Shown here piece after piece: positions 8,073 to 16,163 of a stretch of 64,000 nt of DNA. The notes beneath the pieces are model-generated. The model had not been told where the DNA came from, did no database searches, and worked only from the letters and a program-made list of their open reading frames with translations. Numbering within the stretch: the first letter of the stretch is position 1; the number at the start of each line of letters is the position of its first letter. The position numbers were made by a program, and so were the translations under genes. This DNA is from G965216695 sp965216695 (GTDB taxonomy: Bacteria > Pseudomonadota > Gammaproteobacteria > Pseudomonadales > Azotimanducaceae), in NCBI GenBank assembly GCA_965216695.1, contig OZ244212.1, forward strand, positions 3,224,001 through 3,288,000. The letters run 5' to 3'.

Positions 8073-8678
8073 ATGGATCTGAACCTAGCAGCGAGTCAGG
8101 GAAGCGTGCAGATTTCTGAGGCGGCGTTCGCCCGGGAGTTCAACGAAGCGCTCGTGCACCAGGTTGTGGTGGCGTTCATGGCCGCCGGCCGCCAGGGCAG
8201 CAAAGCGCAGAAGTCCCGTGCTGAGGTGCGGGGTGGTGGTCGCAAGCCGTGGCGCCAGAAGGGAACGGGCAGAGCCCGGGCCGGAACCATCCGCAGCCCG
8301 ATTTGGCGCGGCGGCGGTCGCACATTTGCGGCAAAGCCCCGGGATTATTCTCAGAAAGTAAACCGCAAGATGTACCGCGGCGCGTTGCAGTGCATATTTT
8401 CCGAGCTCATCCGGCAAGAGCGGTTGGTTGTGTGCGATCAGTTCAACCTGGACGAACCGAAGACGAAACAGCTCGTCGCCCGGCTCGGCGAGCTGAACCT
8501 GTCCAACGTGCTGATCGTAGCGGACGAGGTGACCGAGAACCTGTATCTCGCTGCGCGCAACCTCGCCAAGGTCGACGTGGTCGACCCCGCGGGCGTCGAT
8601 CCAGTGAATCTGATCAGCCACGACAGCGTGCTGATTACCGTCGGTGCGCTGAAGAAACTCGAGGAGGCGCTGGCGTGA
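8073..8678 (+). CDS. rplD: 50S ribosomal protein L4
   Basis: L4 (201 residues) lines the peptide exit tunnel. The motif KPWRQKGTGRARAGTIRSP is the conserved tunnel-loop extension. In E. coli L4 represses the S10 operon at both transcription and translation, which makes the hairpin in the rpsJ leader its plausible target here. The stop overlaps the rplW start (GTGA), implying translational coupling. Confidence 0.98.
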   Translation: MDLNLAASQGSVQISEAAFAREFNEALVHQVVVAFMAAGRQGSKAQKSRAEVRGGGRKPWRQKGTGRARAGTIRSPIWRGGGRTFAAKPRDYSQKVNRKMYRGALQCIFSELIRQERLVVCDQFNLDEPKTKQLVARLGELNLSNVLIVADEVTENLYLAARNLAKVDVVDPAGVDPVNLISHDSVLITVGALKKLEEALA

Positions 8679-8971
8679 ACCAGGAACGGCTGTACACAGT
8701 GCTGGTCGAGCCGCACATATCAGAAAAGGCGTCGCTGATCGGTGATGTTGCGAATCAGTACGCGTTCAAGGTGGCGCGCGACGCGACCAAGAGCGAAATC
8801 AAGGAAGCGGTGGAGACGTTGTTCAAAGTCACGGTCACCGGGGTGTCCACGCTGAACGTCAAAGGCAAGGTCAAGCGAACGATGCGCGGGGTGTCGCGCA
8901 GCAGACATTGGAAGAAGGCCTACGTACGCGTCGCGGACGGTCAGGAAATCGATTTCATGGTCGCGGATTGA
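8675..8971 (+). CDS. rplW: 50S ribosomal protein L23
   Basis: L23 (98 residues) sits at the tunnel exit and docks trigger factor and SRP. The start MNQERLYTVLVEPHISEKAS, the segment KSEIKEAVETLFKV and the loop NVKGKVKR are characteristic. The start is GTG, chosen because it overlaps the rplD stop by four bases and gives the expected N-terminus. rplB follows after 19 bp. Confidence 0.97.
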   Translation: MNQERLYTVLVEPHISEKASLIGDVANQYAFKVARDATKSEIKEAVETLFKVTVTGVSTLNVKGKVKRTMRGVSRSRHWKKAYVRVADGQEIDFMVAD

Positions 8972-8990
8972 CGGAACACGAGATAACGAC

Positions 8991-9818
8991 ATGCCAGTAG
9001 TCAAAACCAGACCAACCTCCCCCGGGCGCCGATTCGTCGTCAAGGTCGTCAATCCCGACCTGCACAAGGGCGCGCCGCATAAGGGGCTGATTGAACCGAA
9101 GAGCAAGACGGGCGGCAGGAACAATGCCGGCCGGATCACCACGCGCCATCGTGGGGGCGGTCACAAAAAGCACTATCGGGTAATCGACTTCAAGCGAACC
9201 AAAGACGGTATTGCTGCAACGGTCGAACGCCTCGAATACGACCCCAACCGGACGGCAAACATCGCGCTGCTGCGCTACGCCGACGGCGAACGGCGATACA
9301 TCATTGCGCCGCGCGGTGTTGCCAAAGGCGATGTGCTGATGAGCGGTTCCACGGCGCCCATTCGCCCTGGCAATGCGATGGAGTTGCGCAGCATCCCGGT
9401 GGGTAGTGTTGTGCACAACATCGAACTCAAGCCGGGTAAAGGGGCGCAGATGGCGCGCAGCGCGGGAGCGTCTGCGCAGCTGGTTGCACGCGAAGGCGCC
9501 TATGCGACGTTGCGGATGCGCTCCGGTGAGATGCGGCGCGTGTTGAGCGAATGCCGGGCAACGCTCGGTGAAGTGGGTAACAACGAGCACAATCTGCGCT
9601 CGCTCGGTAAAGCCGGTGCGAAGCGCTGGCGTGGTGTGCGACCCACCGTTCGCGGTGTCGCGATGAACCCGGTCGATCATCCGCATGGCGGTGGCGAGGG
9701 TAAGACATCCGGCGGGCGTCATCCGGTGTCGCCGTGGGGTATGCCAACCAAAGGCCACAAGACGCGCAGCAATAAGCGCACCGACAAGCTGATCGTGCGT
9801 CGCAAGGGCAGGAGGTAG
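8991..9818 (+). CDS. rplB: 50S ribosomal protein L2
   Basis: L2 (275 residues) is a primary 23S rRNA binder needed for subunit association and peptidyl transfer. The motifs TGGRNNAGRITTRHRGGGHK near the N-terminus and VDHPHGGGEGKTSGGRHPVS near the C-terminus are diagnostic; the latter includes the conserved His next to the active centre. An ATG start is used. rpsS follows after 6 bp. Confidence 0.98.
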   Translation: MPVVKTRPTSPGRRFVVKVVNPDLHKGAPHKGLIEPKSKTGGRNNAGRITTRHRGGGHKKHYRVIDFKRTKDGIAATVERLEYDPNRTANIALLRYADGERRYIIAPRGVAKGDVLMSGSTAPIRPGNAMELRSIPVGSVVHNIELKPGKGAQMARSAGASAQLVAREGAYATLRMRSGEMRRVLSECRATLGEVGNNEHNLRSLGKAGAKRWRGVRPTVRGVAMNPVDHPHGGGEGKTSGGRHPVSPWGMPTKGHKTRSNKRTDKLIVRRKGRR

Positions 9819-9824
9819 CAATTC

Positions 9825-10100
9825 ATGCCGAGATCTCTTCACAAAGGGCCGTTCGTCGATCTGCATCTGATGAAAAAGGTGGAGCAGGCGGTAGCCACAA
9901 ACGAGAAGCGGCCGATCAAAACCTGGTCGAGGCGCTCGATGGTTATGCCGGATATGGTCGGGCTGACCATAGCGATTTACAACGGTCGCCAGCACGTGCC
10001 GATCTTCATCAACGAAGACATGGTGGGGCACAAGCTGGGTGAGTTTGCGCCGACGCGCACCTATCGCGGACACGCGGCAGACAAGAAAGCGCGTCGGTAG
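9825..10100 (+). CDS. rpsS: 30S ribosomal protein S19
   Basis: S19 (91 residues) sits in the head of the 30S near the A-site finger. The start MPRSLHKGPFVDLHLMKKV, then WSRRSMVMPDMVGLTIAIYNG and GHKLGEFAPTRTYRGH, is unmistakable. It is packed between rplB and rplV with gaps of 6 and about 9 bp. Confidence 0.98.
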   Translation: MPRSLHKGPFVDLHLMKKVEQAVATNEKRPIKTWSRRSMVMPDMVGLTIAIYNGRQHVPIFINEDMVGHKLGEFAPTRTYRGHAADKKARR

Positions 10101-10109
10101 AGGAGAGGA

Positions 10110-10445
10110 ATGATGCACGTCAGCGCTAAGGCCAAACGACTACGCGTGTCGCCGCAGAAAGCGCGCCTTGTCGTGGATCAGGTTCGCGGTAAGTCGGTTA
10201 ACGATGCGTTGGAGATCTTGAGTTTCTCCACGCAGAAAAGCGCGGCACTGGTGCGCAAGGTTGTGGAGTCGGCAATCGCCAACGCCGAGAACAACAACGG
10301 CGCCGACATCGACGAACTGAAGATCTCGGAGATTTACGTCAACGAAGGTCTGACGATGAAGCGGATACGGCCGCGGGCCAAGGGCCGCGCTGATCGGATA
10401 TTCAAACGCACGAGTCATATCACCGTTACGGTGACGGACGAGTAG
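10110..10445 (+). CDS. rplV: 50S ribosomal protein L22
   Basis: L22 (110-111 residues) spans the exit tunnel and, with L4, forms the constriction where macrolide-resistance changes arise. The motifs VSPQKARLVVDQVRG and MKRIRPRAKGRADRI are diagnostic. Two ATG codons lie in tandem (10110 and 10113). The second has better spacing to AGGAGAGG at 10101, so the protein may start one residue later than given. Confidence 0.97.
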   Translation: MMHVSAKAKRLRVSPQKARLVVDQVRGKSVNDALEILSFSTQKSAALVRKVVESAIANAENNNGADIDELKISEIYVNEGLTMKRIRPRAKGRADRIFKRTSHITVTVTDE

Positions 10446-10487
10446 GCGGCGCGAACAGCAAAGCCGCGCGAGCAACGGAAGAGATAC

Positions 10488-11144
10488 ATGGGTCAGAAAG
10501 TACATCCAACGGGTATTCGGTTAGGCATTACCAAGGAGCACACGTCCGTCTGGTACGCCGACAAGAAAACCTATCCCGAGTACCTGTTGAACGACCTTGA
10601 GGTGCGCGATTACCTGCGCAAGCGCCTGGCGCAGGCATCGGTAAGTCGTATTGAAATCGAACGGCCTGCGCAGACCGCCCGCATCACGATACACAGCGCC
10701 CGGCCAGGCATCGTAATCGGCAAGAAAGGCGAGGACGTGGAGCGGTTGCGCCGGGAGTTGGCGCGCATGATGAATGTGCCGGTGCACGTGAACATCGAAG
10801 AGATCCGCAAGCCGGAACTCGACGCGTTGCTGGTGGCGCAGAACGTGGCGCAACAGCTCGAACGTCGGGTGCAGTTCCGACGGGCAATGCGCCGGGTGAT
10901 CCAGAACGCCATGCGACTCGGCGCCGAGGGCATCAAGGTTCGGGTTGCGGGGCGCCTCGGCGGTGCCGAGATCGCGCGTTCGGAGGTGTACCACGAAGGC
11001 CGTGTGCCGTTGCACACGCTACGCGCCGATATCGACTACGCCACGTGGCAGGCGCAGACCACGTACGGCGTACTCGGCATCAAGGTGTGGATTTTCAAGG
11101 GCGAAATCATAGGTGATGCGGGCGCTCAGGCGGCCTCAGCCTGA
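10488..11144 (+). CDS. rpsC: 30S ribosomal protein S3
   Basis: S3 (218 residues) lies at the mRNA entry pore and contributes to helicase activity. It opens with MGQKVHPTGIRLGI, has a KH domain with the GKKGE loop (IVIGKKGEDVERLRREL), and a C-terminal domain with RVAGRLGGAEIARSE. The C-terminus is short compared with the E. coli protein (233 residues). rplP follows after 33 bp. Confidence 0.98.
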   Translation: MGQKVHPTGIRLGITKEHTSVWYADKKTYPEYLLNDLEVRDYLRKRLAQASVSRIEIERPAQTARITIHSARPGIVIGKKGEDVERLRRELARMMNVPVHVNIEEIRKPELDALLVAQNVAQQLERRVQFRRAMRRVIQNAMRLGAEGIKVRVAGRLGGAEIARSEVYHEGRVPLHTLRADIDYATWQAQTTYGVLGIKVWIFKGEIIGDAGAQAASA

Positions 11145-11177
11145 CGACGCATATCCAGAGAATCGTAGGAATACATT

Positions 11178-11591
11178 GTGCTTCAGCCAAAACGAACGAA
11201 ATTTCGCAAGCAGCATAAAGGCCGGAACCGCGGCCTCGCGCAGCGTGGCAACCGGGTGAGTTTCGGCGAGTTCGGTTTGAAGTCGCTGGGTCGAGGGCGC
11301 ATGACGGCGCGCCAGATCGAAGCGGCCCGCCGTGCGATGACGCGCCACGTGAAGCGTGGCGGCAAGATCTGGATTCGCGTGTTTCCGGACAAGCCCATCA
11401 CCAAGAAACCGCTGGAGGTTCGCCAGGGTAAAGGCAAGGGCAGCGTCGAGTACTGGGTGGCGCAGATTCAACCCGGGCGTGTGCTCTACGAAATGGAAGG
11501 TGTGTCGGAAGAGGTGGCGCAGGAGGCGTTCGCGCTGGCGGCCGCAAAGCTCCCGTTCCGCACGACGATGGTCAGACGCTCGGTAATGTAG
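11178..11591 (+). CDS. rplP: 50S ribosomal protein L16
   Basis: L16 (137 residues) shapes the A-site tRNA path on the 50S. The motifs MLQPKRTKFRKQHKGRNRG, FGEFGLKSL and MTRHVKRGGKIWIRVFPDKP are diagnostic, and the latter includes the arginine that is hydroxylated in many proteobacteria. The start is a GTG. rpmC follows after 20 bp. Confidence 0.98.
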   Translation: MLQPKRTKFRKQHKGRNRGLAQRGNRVSFGEFGLKSLGRGRMTARQIEAARRAMTRHVKRGGKIWIRVFPDKPITKKPLEVRQGKGKGSVEYWVAQIQPGRVLYEMEGVSEEVAQEAFALAAAKLPFRTTMVRRSVM

Positions 11592-11611
11592 CGCTAGGGC
11601 TGAGGAAGCAG

Positions 11612-11812
11612 ATGAAGGCGAGTGAAGTCAGAGATATGAGCGAGGACCAGCTTCGGGAGCGGCTGATTGACCTGCGTAAGGAGCAGTTCAATCTGCGCAT
11701 GCAGCGGGCCAGCGGACAGCTGGGACAAACCCATCTGTTGAAGGAAACGCGGCGCGATATTGCTCGCATCAAGACGGTCCTTCAGCAACGCGAGGATGCA
11801 ACGAATGAGTGA
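11612..11812 (+). CDS. rpmC: 50S ribosomal protein L29
   Basis: L29 (66 residues) is a small two-helix protein near the tunnel exit beside L23. The pattern LRERLIDLRKEQFNLRMQRASGQL followed by a helix ending in ARIKTVL is typical. Its stop overlaps the rpsQ start by eight bases, so translation of the two genes is probably coupled. Confidence 0.96.
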   Translation: MKASEVRDMSEDQLRERLIDLRKEQFNLRMQRASGQLGQTHLLKETRRDIARIKTVLQQREDATNE

Positions 11813-12071
11813 CACGGCAAGCAATCCGCGCATGGTCAGCGGAACCGTCGTCAGCGATAGGATGGACAAGAGCATAACGGTTCTGGTGGAGCGTCGGGTT
11901 AAGCACCCGGTGTATGGAAAGATCATCCGCCGGTCATCGAAATTGCACGCGCACGACGAGCGTAACGAATGCCGCACCGGCGATTTCGTCACGGTTGTGG
12001 AATGCCGGCCGCTGTCCAAGACAAAAACGTGGCTGCTGAAGAGCATCGACGAACGCGCGAGCGAAGTATAG
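11805..12071 (+). CDS. rpsQ: 30S ribosomal protein S17
   Basis: S17 (88 residues) is an OB-fold primary 16S rRNA binder. It shows the motifs GTVVSDRMDKSITVLVERRV and CRPLSKTKTW. The ATG at 11805 is chosen over upstream in-frame starts because it gives the family-typical N-terminus and the usual short overlap with rpmC. It is the last gene of the S10-type cluster; rplN follows after 33 bp. Confidence 0.97.
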   Translation: MSDTASNPRMVSGTVVSDRMDKSITVLVERRVKHPVYGKIIRRSSKLHAHDERNECRTGDFVTVVECRPLSKTKTWLLKSIDERASEV

Positions 12072-12104
12072 GCGCCGCCGTGCGCCTGATTGAGGAATCG
12101 GACA

Positions 12105-12473
12105 ATGATTCAGACGGAAAGCATGCTCGATATCGCCGACAACAGCGGCGCGAGACGCGTGCAGTGCATCAAGGTGCTGGGTGGGTCGCATCGCCGCTAC
12201 GCGGGCATCGGCGACATCATCAAGGTAACGGTGAAAGAAGCCATACCACGCGGCCGGGTGCGCAAAGGCCAGGTGATGAACGCGGTTGTGGTCAGAACCC
12301 GCAAAGGGGTTCGCAGACCGGACGGTTCGATCATTCGCTTCGATACCAACGCGGCGGTGCTTTTGAACCAGCAGCACCAGCCGGTGGGCACGCGTATCTT
12401 CGGACCGGTCACGCGCGAGCTGCGGACCGAAAAGTTCATGCGCATCATTTCGCTTGCGCCGGAAGTGTTGTAG
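12105..12473 (+). CDS. rplN: 50S ribosomal protein L14
   Basis: L14 (122 residues) forms an intersubunit bridge and is the docking site for the silencing factor RsfS, whose gene is at 40340. MIQTESMLDIADNSGARRVQCIKVLGG at the N-terminus is the signature. The ATG at 12105 follows a TGAGGA ribosome site. It opens the spc gene set. Confidence 0.98.
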   Translation: MIQTESMLDIADNSGARRVQCIKVLGGSHRRYAGIGDIIKVTVKEAIPRGRVRKGQVMNAVVVRTRKGVRRPDGSIIRFDTNAAVLLNQQHQPVGTRIFGPVTRELRTEKFMRIISLAPEVL

Positions 12474-12502
12474 CCGGTGTGTGCGGGGACGGACTCGAAT
12501 AG

Positions 12503-12817
12503 ATGTTGAAAATCAAGAAAGACGACGAAGTGATGGTGATTGCCGGACGCGACAAAGGACGCCGGGGTGACGTGCTGCAGGTGCTCGCGGACGGACGGTT
12601 GCTGGTCGGCGGAATCAACATGGTGAAGAAACACCAGCGACCCAACCCGAACACGGGTCAGCAGGGCGGCATCATTGAACAGGAAGCGCCCATTCAGGCT
12701 TCCAACGTTGCAATCTGGAATTCGGCGGACGAACGTGCCGACCGGGTGGGATTTCGGGTCGAAGATGGCCGCAAAGTGCGTTTCTTCAAATCGAACAACG
12801 AGCGGATCGAGGACTAG
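12503..12817 (+). CDS. rplX: 50S ribosomal protein L24
   Basis: L24 (104 residues) is an assembly initiator of the 50S subunit. It has a KOW motif (VMVIAGRDKGRRGDVLQV), followed by INMVKKHQRPNPNTGQQGGI, a conserved L24 segment. It ends three bases before rplE. Confidence 0.97.
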   Translation: MLKIKKDDEVMVIAGRDKGRRGDVLQVLADGRLLVGGINMVKKHQRPNPNTGQQGGIIEQEAPIQASNVAIWNSADERADRVGFRVEDGRKVRFFKSNNERIED

Positions 12818-12820
12818 GCG

Positions 12821-13360
12821 ATGGCTGATCTGTATCAGCGGTATGTAGAAGAGATTCGCCCGGCGCTTCAGAGTCAGCTCGGGTGCGGCAACATCATGGA
12901 GGTGCCGCGTCTCGAGAAGGTTACGCTCAACATGGGCGTTGGCGAGGCGGTGGGCGATCGCAAGATCATGGAGAACGCGCTGTCGGACCTGACCCTGATT
13001 ACCGGGCAGAAACCGATCGTGTGCAACGCGCGCAAGTCGGAAGCCGGATTCAAAATCCGCGAGGGCTGGCCCATTGGCTGCAAGGTTACGTTGCGCCGCG
13101 CCCGCATGTTCGAGTTTCTGGAGCGGCTGATCGGAATCGCAATTCCGCGTATGCGCGATTTCCGGGGACTCAACCCGCGTTCGTTCGACGGCCGCGGCAA
13201 CTTTTCGATGGGCATTTCCGAACAGATCGTGTTCGCAGAGATCGACTACGACAAGATCGACAAGATCCGCGGCATGAACATAACGGTCAATACCAGTGCG
13301 GCCAACGACGAGCATGGACTGGCGTTGTTGAAGGCGTTCAATTTTCCGTTTCGCGGTTGA
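12821..13360 (+). CDS. rplE: 50S ribosomal protein L5
   Basis: L5 (179 residues) binds 5S rRNA and forms a bridge to the small subunit. The motifs VEKVTLN-like EKVTLNMGVGEA, ITGQKPIVCNARKS and RDFRGLNPRSFDGRGNFSMG are diagnostic. It is packed between rplX and rpsN. Confidence 0.98.
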   Translation: MADLYQRYVEEIRPALQSQLGCGNIMEVPRLEKVTLNMGVGEAVGDRKIMENALSDLTLITGQKPIVCNARKSEAGFKIREGWPIGCKVTLRRARMFEFLERLIGIAIPRMRDFRGLNPRSFDGRGNFSMGISEQIVFAEIDYDKIDKIRGMNITVNTSAANDEHGLALLKAFNFPFRG

Positions 13361-13383
13361 ACGCGAGGAGATAGGCGAGAGAT

Positions 13384-13689
13384 ATGGCAAAGGTTTCGAT
13401 GATCGAGCGCGAAAAGAAGCGCGCCAAGTTGGTTGCCAAATACGCGCAGAAGCGCGCTGAACTCAAGGCGATCATTGCGGACAAAGAAAGGCCCGATGAC
13501 GAACGCTGGGCGGCGCAGCTCAAGCTGCAGGCCTTGCCCCGCGATGCGTCCCCGGTGCGGCTGCAGCGTCGTTGCGGCCAGACCGGCCGACCTCATGCGG
13601 TTTACCGCAAGTTCGGGCTCGGCAGAAACAAGCTGCGCGAGGCAGCCATGCGCGGCGACGTGCCGGGCCTGGTGAAGGCGAGTTGGTAG
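13384..13689 (+). CDS. rpsN: 30S ribosomal protein S14 (zinc-independent form)
   Basis: S14 (101 residues) lies in the 30S head. It opens with MAKVSMIEREKKRAKLVAKY and ends with GLGRNKLREAAMRGDVPGLVKASW. The long form without a CxxC zinc knuckle is the usual proteobacterial type. rpsH follows after 10 bp. Confidence 0.98.
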   Translation: MAKVSMIEREKKRAKLVAKYAQKRAELKAIIADKERPDDERWAAQLKLQALPRDASPVRLQRRCGQTGRPHAVYRKFGLGRNKLREAAMRGDVPGLVKASW

Positions 13690-13699
13690 GGGTTCGCTC

Positions 13700-14092
13700 A
13701 TGACGATGCAAGACCCCGTCGCCGATCTGCTGACCCGCGTGCGCAATGCGCAGACAGCCGGGCATGCGGAGGTGCGCGCGCCTCACTCTAACCTGAAGGA
13801 AGCCGTCTGCCGCGTGTTGCAGGAAGAAGGCTACGTGGCCGGGTATGCGGTCGAAGGTGATGCTCAACGTCAGCTGGTTGTTCAGCTCAAATATCACCAC
13901 GGCGAGCCTGTGATCGAGGAGATCAAACGCGTCAGCCGCCCGGGGCTACGCAACTACCAGGGCGCAGAGGATATTCCCTCGGTACGCGGCGGGTTGGGTA
14001 TTGCGATCGTTAGTACGAGTCGCGGTGTGATGACCGATCGAGCCGCGCGCGCTGCGGGCGTCGGTGGCGAAGTCATCTGTACGGTGTTTTAA
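13700..14092 (+). CDS. rpsH: 30S ribosomal protein S8
   Basis: S8 (130 residues) binds the central domain of 16S rRNA and, in E. coli, represses the spc operon by binding mRNA near rplE. MQDPVADLLTRVRNAQ at the N-terminus and the C-terminal GLGIAIVSTSRGVMTDRAAR segment are diagnostic. rplF follows after 10 bp. Confidence 0.98.
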   Translation: MTMQDPVADLLTRVRNAQTAGHAEVRAPHSNLKEAVCRVLQEEGYVAGYAVEGDAQRQLVVQLKYHHGEPVIEEIKRVSRPGLRNYQGAEDIPSVRGGLGIAIVSTSRGVMTDRAARAAGVGGEVICTVF

Positions 14093-14102
14093 CGAGGTAG
14101 AC

Positions 14103-14633
14103 ATGTCCCGTATTGCGAACAATCCGGTAGTGATTCCCTCTGGCGTCGAGGTCAAAGTAACGGGCCAGCGTGTGCACGTGAAAGGCTCCAAGGGTACGTC
14201 GGAGATGGAGGTGCACGACAGTGTCGCCGTATCGCAGGATGATGGCGCGTTGCAGTTCGCGATGAAACGGCCGGACAGCAAACAGGCTCTGGCCGGAACG
14301 ATGCGAGCGCTCGTGGGCAATATGGTGCAGGGCGTGTCCGAAGGGTTCGAGCGCAAGTTGGTGCTCCAGGGCGTTGGCTATCGCGCCCAGGCCCAGGGAC
14401 GCACAGTGAATCTGCAGCTGGGGTTTTCGCACCCGGTTCAGTACGAGCTGCCTCAGGGTGTGGACGCGGCTACGCCGAGTCAGACCGAGATTGTCGTTAG
14501 TGGTGTGGACAAGCAGTTGGTAGGGCAGGTAGCCGCGGAGATCCGCAGCTTCCGTCCACCGGAACCCTATAAAGGCAAAGGCGTGCGCTACGAAAACGAA
14601 TACGTGCGCCGAAAGGAAGCGAAGAAGAAGTAA
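14103..14633 (+). CDS. rplF: 50S ribosomal protein L6
   Basis: L6 (176 residues) is a two-domain protein near the factor-binding site. It opens with MSRIANNPVVIPSGVEV and carries the C-terminal signature PPEPYKGKGVRYENEYVRRK. The ATG at 14103 is chosen over an upstream in-frame start because it gives the conserved N-terminus and follows an ACGAGG ribosome site. Confidence 0.98.
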   Translation: MSRIANNPVVIPSGVEVKVTGQRVHVKGSKGTSEMEVHDSVAVSQDDGALQFAMKRPDSKQALAGTMRALVGNMVQGVSEGFERKLVLQGVGYRAQAQGRTVNLQLGFSHPVQYELPQGVDAATPSQTEIVVSGVDKQLVGQVAAEIRSFRPPEPYKGKGVRYENEYVRRKEAKKK

Positions 14634-14681
14634 GCGTGCTGCTCCGGTTGGGGCAGTTTGGAATCGAATGAGGTCACAGCG

Positions 14682-15032
14682 ATGATCGACAAGAGATCGG
14701 CACGATTGAGACGCGCGCGGCGCGGCCGGATGAAGATGCGCGAGCAGGGTGCGACGCGGCTGTCGGTGCACCGCACGCCCCGGCATATCTATGCCCAGGT
14801 GCTGGCGCCCGGCGGTGATCGCGTGATTGCTTCGGCGTCGACGCTGGACTCGAGCCTGCGCAGCGGCGCTACTGGTAACGTCGCGGCTGCCACCCGGGTC
14901 GGGCAGTTGATCGCTGAACGTGCCAAAGAAGCGGGCGTGTCGAAGGTCGCCTTCGACCGCTCCGGGTTCAAGTTTCACGGCCGGATCAAAGCGCTGGCAG
15001 ACGCAGCGCGCGAAGCAGGATTGGAGTTCTAG
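14682..15032 (+). CDS. rplR: 50S ribosomal protein L18
   Basis: L18 (116 residues) binds 5S rRNA together with L5. It has an Arg-rich N-terminus (RSARLRRARRGRMKM), the HRTPRHIYAQV segment and the C-terminal FDRSGFKFHGRIKALADAAR motif. The ATG at 14682 gives the expected length. rpsE starts two bases after its stop. Confidence 0.97.
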   Translation: MIDKRSARLRRARRGRMKMREQGATRLSVHRTPRHIYAQVLAPGGDRVIASASTLDSSLRSGATGNVAAATRVGQLIAERAKEAGVSKVAFDRSGFKFHGRIKALADAAREAGLEF

Positions 15033-15034
15033 CC

Positions 15035-15544
15035 ATGGCGTACGCAGACGAAATTCGCGAAGAAGGCCTGGTCGAAAAGCTCGTTCAGGTGAATCGGGTG
15101 GCGAAAGTGGTCAAGGGCGGCCGTATCTTCGGCTTTACCGCGCTCACGGTGGTGGGTGACGGCGAGGGCCGTGTCGGATTCGGGCGCGGCAAGGCCCGCG
15201 AGGTGCCGCTGGCGATTCAGAAGGCCATGCAGGCGGCCCGGCAGAACATGGTGGAAGTGGACCTCAACGGCAGCACGATCTGGTACCCGATCACCGTGCG
15301 TTTCGGCGCCTCGAAGGTGTACATGCAGCCCGCATCCGAAGGTACCGGTGTGATCGCGGGCGGCTCCATGCGCGCCGTGCTGGAAGCGGCCGGCGTACAC
15401 AATGTGCTGGCCAAGTGCTACGGGTCCACCAACCCTGTGAACGTCGTTCGCGCTACGTTCGAAGCGTTGAAGCGCATCCAGTCGCCGAACGCGGTTGCCG
15501 AACGGCGTGGCAAATCGCTCGAGGAGATCGGGGTCGCGGTATGA
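15035..15544 (+). CDS. rpsE: 30S ribosomal protein S5
   Basis: S5 (169 residues) works with S4 and S12 in decoding accuracy. The double-stranded RNA-binding-like segment GLVEKLVQVNRVAKVVKGGR is followed by GFGRGKAREVPLAIQKAM. Its last bases overlap the rpmD start (ATGA), so the two are probably coupled in translation. Confidence 0.98.
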   Translation: MAYADEIREEGLVEKLVQVNRVAKVVKGGRIFGFTALTVVGDGEGRVGFGRGKAREVPLAIQKAMQAARQNMVEVDLNGSTIWYPITVRFGASKVYMQPASEGTGVIAGGSMRAVLEAAGVHNVLAKCYGSTNPVNVVRATFEALKRIQSPNAVAERRGKSLEEIGVAV

Positions 15545-15726
15545 GCAAGCCCATGATCAGAGTGAAACTGGTGCGTAGCACCGCGGGTCGGCTCAAGCGG
15601 CACAAAGCCTGCGTTGCAGGCTTGGGACTACGCCGCATCGGACACGTGGTGGAAGTTGAAGACACGCCTTCGGTGCGCGGCATGATCAACCGTGTCAGCT
15701 ACATGGTTCAGGTCGAAGGAGAGTAA
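15541..15726 (+). CDS. rpmD: 50S ribosomal protein L30
   Basis: L30 (61 residues) is a small ferredoxin-fold ribosomal protein. The motifs MIRVKLVRSTAGRLKRHK and GLGLRRIGHVVEVEDTPSVRG are characteristic. Its start lies in the last four bases of rpsE and its stop shares one base with the rplO start. Confidence 0.97.
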   Translation: MSKPMIRVKLVRSTAGRLKRHKACVAGLGLRRIGHVVEVEDTPSVRGMINRVSYMVQVEGE

Positions 15727-16163
15727 TGGTGCGACTGAACGAGTTACATCCGGCTGACGGTGCCCGCCGCGGTAAGCGTCGGGTCGGCCGCGGCGCCGGA
15801 AGCGGTTGGGGCAAAACCTCGGCCCGCGGCCAGAAAGGCCAGAAGGCGCGCTCGGGCGGTGGCGTGAAGGCCGGTTTCGAAGGCGGCCAGCTGCCGTTGC
15901 AGATGCGCATTCCGAAGTTCGGATTCCGCTCCCGTATCGGTCGGGTAACCGCCCGGGTACGGCTTGGGGAACTGAGCGCGGTAGACGGCGACGTCGTCGA
16001 TCTGGCGGCGCTTCAGGCGGCCAACGTCGTCAGCAAAAACGTCAAACGAGCCCGCATATTTCACTCGGGCAGTATCGACCGCGCGGTAACGGTGCGCGGC
16101 ATCAAAGTAACAAATGGTGCGAAGAGCGCCATCGAAGCCGCTGGAGGCAAGGTAGAAGCCTGA
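15726..16163 (+). CDS. rplO: 50S ribosomal protein L15
   Basis: L15 (145 residues) is a late-assembly protein. The glycine-rich tail typical of L15 is at the N-terminus: GKRRVGRGAGSGWGKTSARG and GQKARSGGGVKAGFEGGQ. The C-terminal domain follows from RIPKFGF. Its stop overlaps the secY start by one base. Confidence 0.98.
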   Translation: MVRLNELHPADGARRGKRRVGRGAGSGWGKTSARGQKGQKARSGGGVKAGFEGGQLPLQMRIPKFGFRSRIGRVTARVRLGELSAVDGDVVDLAALQAANVVSKNVKRARIFHSGSIDRAVTVRGIKVTNGAKSAIEAAGGKVEA